Assembly: GCF_027925525.1 (NCBI RefSeq)
Contig: NZ_BSDJ01000003.1
Coordinates: 1 to 64,000, forward strand
Source of the DNA: Paenibacillus tyrphae
Lineage (GTDB): Bacteria; Bacillota; Bacilli; Paenibacillales; NBRC-103111
Reading direction: 5' to 3'
Length of the DNA stretch: 64,000 nucleotides
Shown: piece after piece, positions 60,520 through 64,000 of the stretch
Layout of the letters: each line of letters starts with the position of its first letter
How positions within the stretch are numbered: position 1 is the stretch's first letter
Position numbers and translations under genes: made by a program
Notes under the pieces: model-generated
The model's database searches: none
Told to the model about the DNA's origin: nothing
Seen by the model: only the letters and a program-made list of their open reading frames with translations

Positions 60520-61355
60520 AGATCGCTTTTTCTCCTTGCCCGAATGATACGTTTGTATTTCACGCTTGGGTTCACGGGCTGGTGCCCGGGGCGCCGAAGC
60601 TTGACGTGACCTACGCGGATATCGATATTACCAATCGGCTCGCGGCGGAGCCCGGAGGGCCGGACGTGCTCAAAATATCGTTCGCGGCGCTGCCGTGGGT
60701 GCTGTCCGAATACGCACTGCTGCCTTGCGGAGGCGCACTCGGACGCGGATGCGGGCCGCTGGTGCTCACAAACAATCCGGCGGTCAGCGCCGAAGGCCCT
60801 GCCGCTTTGGCCGGGCGGCGGGTCGCGGTGCCGAGCGACCGCTCGACCGCGTACTTGCTGTTCCGCTTGTGGGCGGCGCAGCAGGTGCCGGGCGGCGTAG
60901 GCGAGATCGTCGTGATGCCGTTTCACGAGATTATGCCTGCGGTGCGGGACGGTCAAATCGATGCCGGGCTGGTCATCCATGAAGCCCGGTTCACGTACCC
61001 GTCGTACGGCTTGACCCTGCTGTCCGATCTGGGCAGCTGGTGGGAGGCGGACACAGGCCTGCCCATTCCGCTGGGGGCGATCATCGTCCGCCGATCGCTG
61101 GATCGCACGGCGATCGCCGAATGGACCCGCGCCTCGGTCAAGTACGCGTGGGAGCATCCTCGAGCCTCCCAAGACTACGTGATGAGCCATGCGCAGGAGC
61201 TGTCTCCGGAGGTGGCCCGCGCGCATATCGACCTGTACGTGAACGAGTATACGGCCAATCTGGGCGAAAGCGGCTACGGTGCGGTGGAGGCTCTGCTTGG
61301 CCGGGCGGCGAAGGAAGGGCTGGTTCCGTCCTTCGACTTGTCCCTGCTGCGCTGA
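60516..61355 (+). CDS. mqnD: 1,4-dihydroxy-6-naphthoate synthase
   Basis: 279 residues. Diagnostic start KIAFSPCPNDTFVFHAWVHG, then TYADIDITNRLAAEPGGPDV, KISFAALPWVLSEYALLPCG and IHEARFTYPSYGLTLLSDLG. A periplasmic-binding-protein fold enzyme, last dedicated ring step of the futalosine pathway, converting cyclic dehypoxanthinyl futalosine. Overlap ATGA with mqnB. The other mqn genes are not in this window. Confidence 0.93.
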   Translation: MKIAFSPCPNDTFVFHAWVHGLVPGAPKLDVTYADIDITNRLAAEPGGPDVLKISFAALPWVLSEYALLPCGGALGRGCGPLVLTNNPAVSAEGPAALAGRRVAVPSDRSTAYLLFRLWAAQQVPGGVGEIVVMPFHEIMPAVRDGQIDAGLVIHEARFTYPSYGLTLLSDLGSWWEADTGLPIPLGAIIVRRSLDRTAIAEWTRASVKYAWEHPRASQDYVMSHAQELSPEVARAHIDLYVNEYTANLGESGYGAVEALLGRAAKEGLVPSFDLSLLR

Positions 61356-61415
61356 GGCGCGGAGCGAATCGGTCAATCGACGGATAAATGACATGGCCCG
61401 GGAGGCGAGAGACGC

Positions 61416-62000
61416 ATGTCCAAGAAAGAGAGCGAGCTGCCGATCTTATTGTTTGCAGACCAGCCGTCTTGGGAAGCTTGGCTGGAGCAAAACCATGCTG
61501 CATCGGCCGGAGTAAGGCTGCACCTGGCGAAGAAGCAAGCGGATGTCGTGACGTTGACGTATCAGGAAGCGCTGGAAAGCGCCTTGTGCTACGGTTGGAT
61601 CGACAGCCGGAAGGAAGCTTACGACGAGAGCACCTGGCTTCAGCGGTTTACGCCGCGCGGGGCGAAGAGCATCTGGTCCAAGGTCAATAAGGACAAAGCG
61701 GAAGCGCTGATCGCCAGCGGCCGGATGCAGCCCCTGGGCCTTCGGGCCATTGAAGCCGCGAAGCAGAACGGGCAGTGGGACAAGGCGTACGAGTCGCAAA
61801 GCCGCGCCACCGTGCCTGACGATCTGCAAAGCGAGCTGGACCGCAATCCGCAAGCCAAAGCTTTCTTCGAAACGCTCGACAGCCAGAACCGGTACGCGAT
61901 CTTGTTCCGGGTCCACAGTGCGAAAAAGGCGGAAACACGGGCGAAACGAATTCAGCAATTCGTAACGATGCTGGAGCGCGGCGAGAAGATTTACCCGTAG
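61416..62000 (+). CDS. YdeI/OmpD-associated family protein
   Basis: 194 residues. Family pattern: SWEAWLEQNHAASAGVRLHL, YQEALESALCYGWIDSRKEA, TPRGAKSIWSKVNKDKAEAL, LDSQNRYAILFRVHSAKKAE. YdeI of B. subtilis is a small protein tied to antimicrobial peptide tolerance, with poor mechanism data. 60 bases after mqnD, but likely its own unit with terminator. Confidence 0.85.
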   Translation: MSKKESELPILLFADQPSWEAWLEQNHAASAGVRLHLAKKQADVVTLTYQEALESALCYGWIDSRKEAYDESTWLQRFTPRGAKSIWSKVNKDKAEALIASGRMQPLGLRAIEAAKQNGQWDKAYESQSRATVPDDLQSELDRNPQAKAFFETLDSQNRYAILFRVHSAKKAETRAKRIQQFVTMLERGEKIYP

Positions 62001-62010
62001 AAGCGAATAA

Positions 62011-62047
62011 GCGAGGCCTTCGGCCCCGAGGGTCTCGCAAAATTTTT
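62011..62047 (+). terminator. Terminator after the YdeI-like gene
   Basis: GCGAGGCC/GGTCTCGC stem with a G-T wobble and a modest A/T tail. Confidence 0.65.
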
Positions 62048-62141
62048 AATCTTATTTTAATCTTCGCTTCAGTTTAAATTAAGGCAGACCGGTTACGATA
62101 GGCCACAAGAACGGAGAAGGTAAGATATTCGCGCTCCATTA

Positions 62142-62261
62142 CACTACTTCATGTAGTGCAACCAGCGCCGATGATGCTATACTTATGAAGCGGGACTCGA
62201 CGTTTTTGGCATCAGGCGTGCGGGGATTTTTATTGCCAATAACACTACATTATGTAGTGTT
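62142..62261 (+). promoter_or_regulatory. yceI control region with two related palindromes
   Basis: 62001-62346 holds no gene. CACTAC-TTCAT-GTAGTG (62142-62158) and the perfect 21-bp palindrome AACACTACAT-T-ATGTAGTGTT (62241-62261) are 101 bp apart centre to centre, with a TATACT -10-like hexamer near 62177 between them. Two matched dyads around a promoter indicate a repressor, possibly with looping. No regulator gene is adjacent. Confidence 0.75.
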
Positions 62262-62346
62262 ACCAAGGGGGCCGAGGGGCCAAGCGAATCTGCCATCAAG
62301 AAAACAGGCTGCAGCGCAGCTCATATGACGAGGAGGAATAATCATT

Positions 62347-63021
62347 ATGAAACTGAAGTTGGTCGCTTTTGCCGTAGGTGCTGTCGTTATCGTCGGAGGG
62401 GGCTATGCCGCTTACGATTATTATGCCGGGAACCATGTGGCCGTACAGAATGTAATTCCTGCGAACGCTTCGGCGTCAGCCGCCGGGGGAGCCGTTGAAG
62501 CAAGCAAGCTGGACGGGCAGTGGAACATCAGCCCGGATTCCAAAGTATACTTCTCGGTCACGACCTCCAAGGAAACCGTGAACTTCGAAGGCAGCGCGGT
62601 GAAAGGAAGCTGGACGCTCCATTCGTCCGATCCATCCAAGATGAAAGCCGAGGCGGCGCTCGACCTCAAGTCGATCTCGTCCGGCAACTCGCAGCGGGAC
62701 GAACATGTGCGGGGGGAGAAATTCCTGAACGCCGCTGCGAACCCCGAAGCCAAATTTACATTAAAGTCGATCGAGAACTTCCCTAAGACGTTGAAAGAGG
62801 GAGAAAAGGTTTCTTTCGATATGACGGGCACGCTTACCGTGAATGGCAAACCCAAGGACGTCACGTTCAAGAGCGACGCGGTTTACAGCCAAGACGCGCT
62901 CCGTATGGAAGGCAGCACGGTCGTTACGTTCGAAGATTTCGGCTTGAAAAATCCTCACGCGGTTGTCGTATCCACCGAGAATAACGTGACCGTGCAATTA
63001 AGACTCATCCTGAAAAAGTAA
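62347..63021 (+). CDS. YceI family protein, membrane-anchored
   Basis: 224 residues. N-terminal helix (VAFAVGAVVIVGGGYAAYDY) is signal anchor or signal peptide. YceI lipocalin-like barrel from about residue 55: LDGQWNISPDSKVYFSVTTS, FEGSAVKGSWTLHSSD, RDEHVRGEKFLNAAANPEAK, FTLKSIENFPKTLKEGEKVS. Binds isoprenoid quinones or other hydrophobic ligands outside the membrane. mqnB-mqnD nearby make a menaquinone link attractive but not shown. Likely controlled by the palindromes upstream. Confidence 0.88.
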   Translation: MKLKLVAFAVGAVVIVGGGYAAYDYYAGNHVAVQNVIPANASASAAGGAVEASKLDGQWNISPDSKVYFSVTTSKETVNFEGSAVKGSWTLHSSDPSKMKAEAALDLKSISSGNSQRDEHVRGEKFLNAAANPEAKFTLKSIENFPKTLKEGEKVSFDMTGTLTVNGKPKDVTFKSDAVYSQDALRMEGSTVVTFEDFGLKNPHAVVVSTENNVTVQLRLILKK

Positions 63022-63193
63022 ACTGCCCGTACACCGCAATCGCGCATTCGTTGGCTGCCGGACACGAAGCTACAACCGCAGCGTGAGACGTTGTCGGCGC
63101 TCATCCGGGACGGCGACTGCCGATGAAGCTTGCCAACCGCCCGTCCGGTATGGTAAAGTTGTAAATAACTTGAACAAGAGGAGGTGAGGTAGG

Positions 63194-63337
63194 ATGAATC
63201 ACGAGATGGTGAACAACCGTATTAGCCAGCTGCTGATGCTTTTGGCTGGCATTGTGCATGCTTTTTCCGTCAACGGGAGAGGTCTGTCCAAAAATGCCTA
63301 TACGGTTTCACCATTCGCGAAAATAATCCTACCTTAA
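63194..63337 (+). CDS. 47-codon leader peptide of the ABC-F gene
   Basis: ATG 63194 with GAGGTGAGGTAGG. Reads MNHEMVNNRISQLLMLLAGI..., with the end KNAYTVSPFAKIILP just before the terminator hairpin. Too short for ORF calling. In antibiotic-induced ABC-F genes (vmlR, lsa, vga types) such peptides let stalled ribosomes open the terminator. Sequence does not match a known leader by eye. Confidence 0.65.
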   Translation: MNHEMVNNRISQLLMLLAGIVHAFSVNGRGLSKNAYTVSPFAKIILP

Positions 63338-63394
63338 CCGCAAACGGATGCCAGTCCGAAGAGCCGTAGGGATTTTTTCCTGCGGCTCTTTTTG
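63297..63394 (+). promoter_or_regulatory. Attenuator: terminator with alternative antiterminator pairing
   Basis: Stem AAGAGCCGTAGG/CCTGCGGCTCTT (63359-63370 and 63379-63390) with loop GATTTTTT and TTTTTG forms a full terminator 41 bases before the ABC-F ATG. CCTATACGG (63297-63305, inside the leader ORF) can pair with CCGTAGG in the left stem, giving an antiterminator. Ribosome stalling on the leader would decide which forms. Confidence 0.7.
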
Positions 63395-63434
63395 TTGCAT
63401 ACCAAGGTTAGGATCACACAAGGAGGACTCCTTA

Positions 63435-64000
63435 ATGATGATCGTTAACTGTCAAAATATAAAAGCGTACCATGGCGCACAGCTTGTTCTTGAAGACGTA
63501 AATTTGGATATTCAGCAGGGCGAACGCATCGGACTGATCGGCCGCAACGGCAGCGGCAAATCGACTTTATTGCAATTGATCGCGGGGTTGCTTCGCCCCG
63601 ACGCCGGGCAGCTTTCCGTCCGGAAAGGAACCCGAATCGGCTATTTGACGCAAATTCCGGCGGAATTCGCAGGCCGGACCGTGTATGACGTGCTGGCTCT
63701 CGGTCATCAGGAGCTGCTGGGGTGCCGCTTGAAAATGGCGGAGCTGGAGAAGCTCATGTCGGAGCCTGGCGCTTCCGACAGCCCGGACCGGCTGGCCGGC
63801 TGGCTGGAACAGTATGCGGCGCTGCAGGAGAAGTTCGAGCGCGAGGGCGGCTACGAGCTGGATGCGGTCATCGAGCGGGTCGCCGACGGCCTGCGAATTG
63901 ACCGCGGCAGCTATACCCAGACGTACGCCACGCTATCGGGAGGAGAGAAGACTCGCATCAATCTGGCCTCGCAGTTGATTCGCAAGCCCGAGCTGTTGCT
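63435..64000 (+). CDS. ABC-F ribosomal protection ATPase, N-terminal part (runs off the window end)
   Basis: About 188 residues visible. No signal peptide or membrane helix. First ATPase domain: Walker A GLIGRNGSGKSTLL, Q-loop GYLTQIPAEF, an inserted helical arm (LEKLMSEPGASDSPDRLAGW, QYAALQEKFEREGGYELD), then the signature YATLSGGEKTRINLASQLI. Wording matches antibiotic-resistance ABC-F (Lsa/Vml/Msr-like) rather than EttA/Uup. AGGAGGA before ATG 63435 or 63438. The leader and attenuator upstream support drug-inducible expression. Confidence 0.85.
   Translation, partial: MMIVNCQNIKAYHGAQLVLEDVNLDIQQGERIGLIGRNGSGKSTLLQLIAGLLRPDAGQLSVRKGTRIGYLTQIPAEFAGRTVYDVLALGHQELLGCRLKMAELEKLMSEPGASDSPDRLAGWLEQYAALQEKFEREGGYELDAVIERVADGLRIDRGSYTQTYATLSGGEKTRINLASQLIRKPELL

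Noticed and set aside
59844-61394. 516-residue minus-strand ORF opposite mqnB-mqnD
   Set aside because: It is a shadow of very GC-rich coding sequence; the plus-strand genes have clear family motifs and ribosome binding sites.

Overview
This window comes from a spore-forming Firmicute, most likely a Paenibacillaceae member (Paenibacillus, Cohnella or Brevibacillus type). The support is a Spo0E-type phosphatase, an AbrB-type regulator, CotF-like coat proteins, strong AAGGAGG ribosome binding sites, a CcpA-type cre box, a GlpT leader terminator, lipoprotein-type binding proteins, copper-amine-oxidase-like stalk and cadherin-like domains, and the futalosine menaquinone genes mqnB-mqnD. Most of the window is GC-rich. 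The first 2.8 kb, 34.1-35.2 kb and 55.4-56.5 kb are visibly AT-rich and look acquired.

Layout. 1-2.2 kb: the end of an IS630-type element has cut into a peptide-pheromone receptor gene whose small peptide gene is intact, followed by small Spo0E-like and AbrB-like regulators. 2.3-6.3 kb: a MarR regulator divergent from an amidohydrolase, then a TetR regulator overlapping a serine beta-lactamase-fold hydrolase. 6.3-9.5 kb: a 15-residue-repeat membrane protein, a Q/N-rich protein and a uracil permease on the minus strand. 9.7-15.4 kb: TetR-P450 pair, two SnoaL-like proteins and an FMN reductase divergent from an ArsR-SRPBCC fusion, and glpT with a regulated leader. 15.7-22.6 kb: YjdM/PhnA-like protein, a NarL-type two-component system with a membrane protein, and a VanY-VanR-VanS set. 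22.8-28.5 kb: an ABC importer lacking its own ATPase, with an HlyD-like adaptor and a stalk-domain protein. 28.7-37.9 kb: large secreted cadherin-like protein, carbonic anhydrase, WYL, DinB, EVE, a possible bacteriocin locus, FabG-like SDR/LysR and two coat proteins. 38.4-48.8 kb: one long operon with a complete Dpp-type peptide importer, M20 peptidase, IclR regulator, DUF1177, AroM and M29-like peptidase. 48.9-64 kb: alkylation repair pair (AAG glycosylase plus alkyltransferase-like protein), DedA-type membrane protein, AraC, SDR, PspA/PspC, NSS transporter, PadR-VanZ, a siderophore-iron block with a Fur box, mqnB-mqnD, YdeI, YceI, and an ABC-F gene behind a leader peptide and terminator.

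How the genes fit together. Many units show regulator/operator logic in the DNA itself: palindromes sit next to the MarR, TetR (two), ArsR and IclR genes, a Fur box sits upstream of the iron genes, and paired dyads lie before yceI. The promoter in front of vanY is partly duplicated in front of the ABC/HlyD operon, suggesting both belong to one regulon. The strongest candidates for little-described biology are the Dpp-M20-DUF1177-AroM-M29 operon, the truncated receptor with its orphan pheromone gene, the VanRS-linked ATPase-less ABC/HlyD operon, the low-GC bacteriocin-like locus at 34.5 kb and the ABC-F attenuator at 63.2-63.4 kb. All function calls are from reading sequence; no database search was run.
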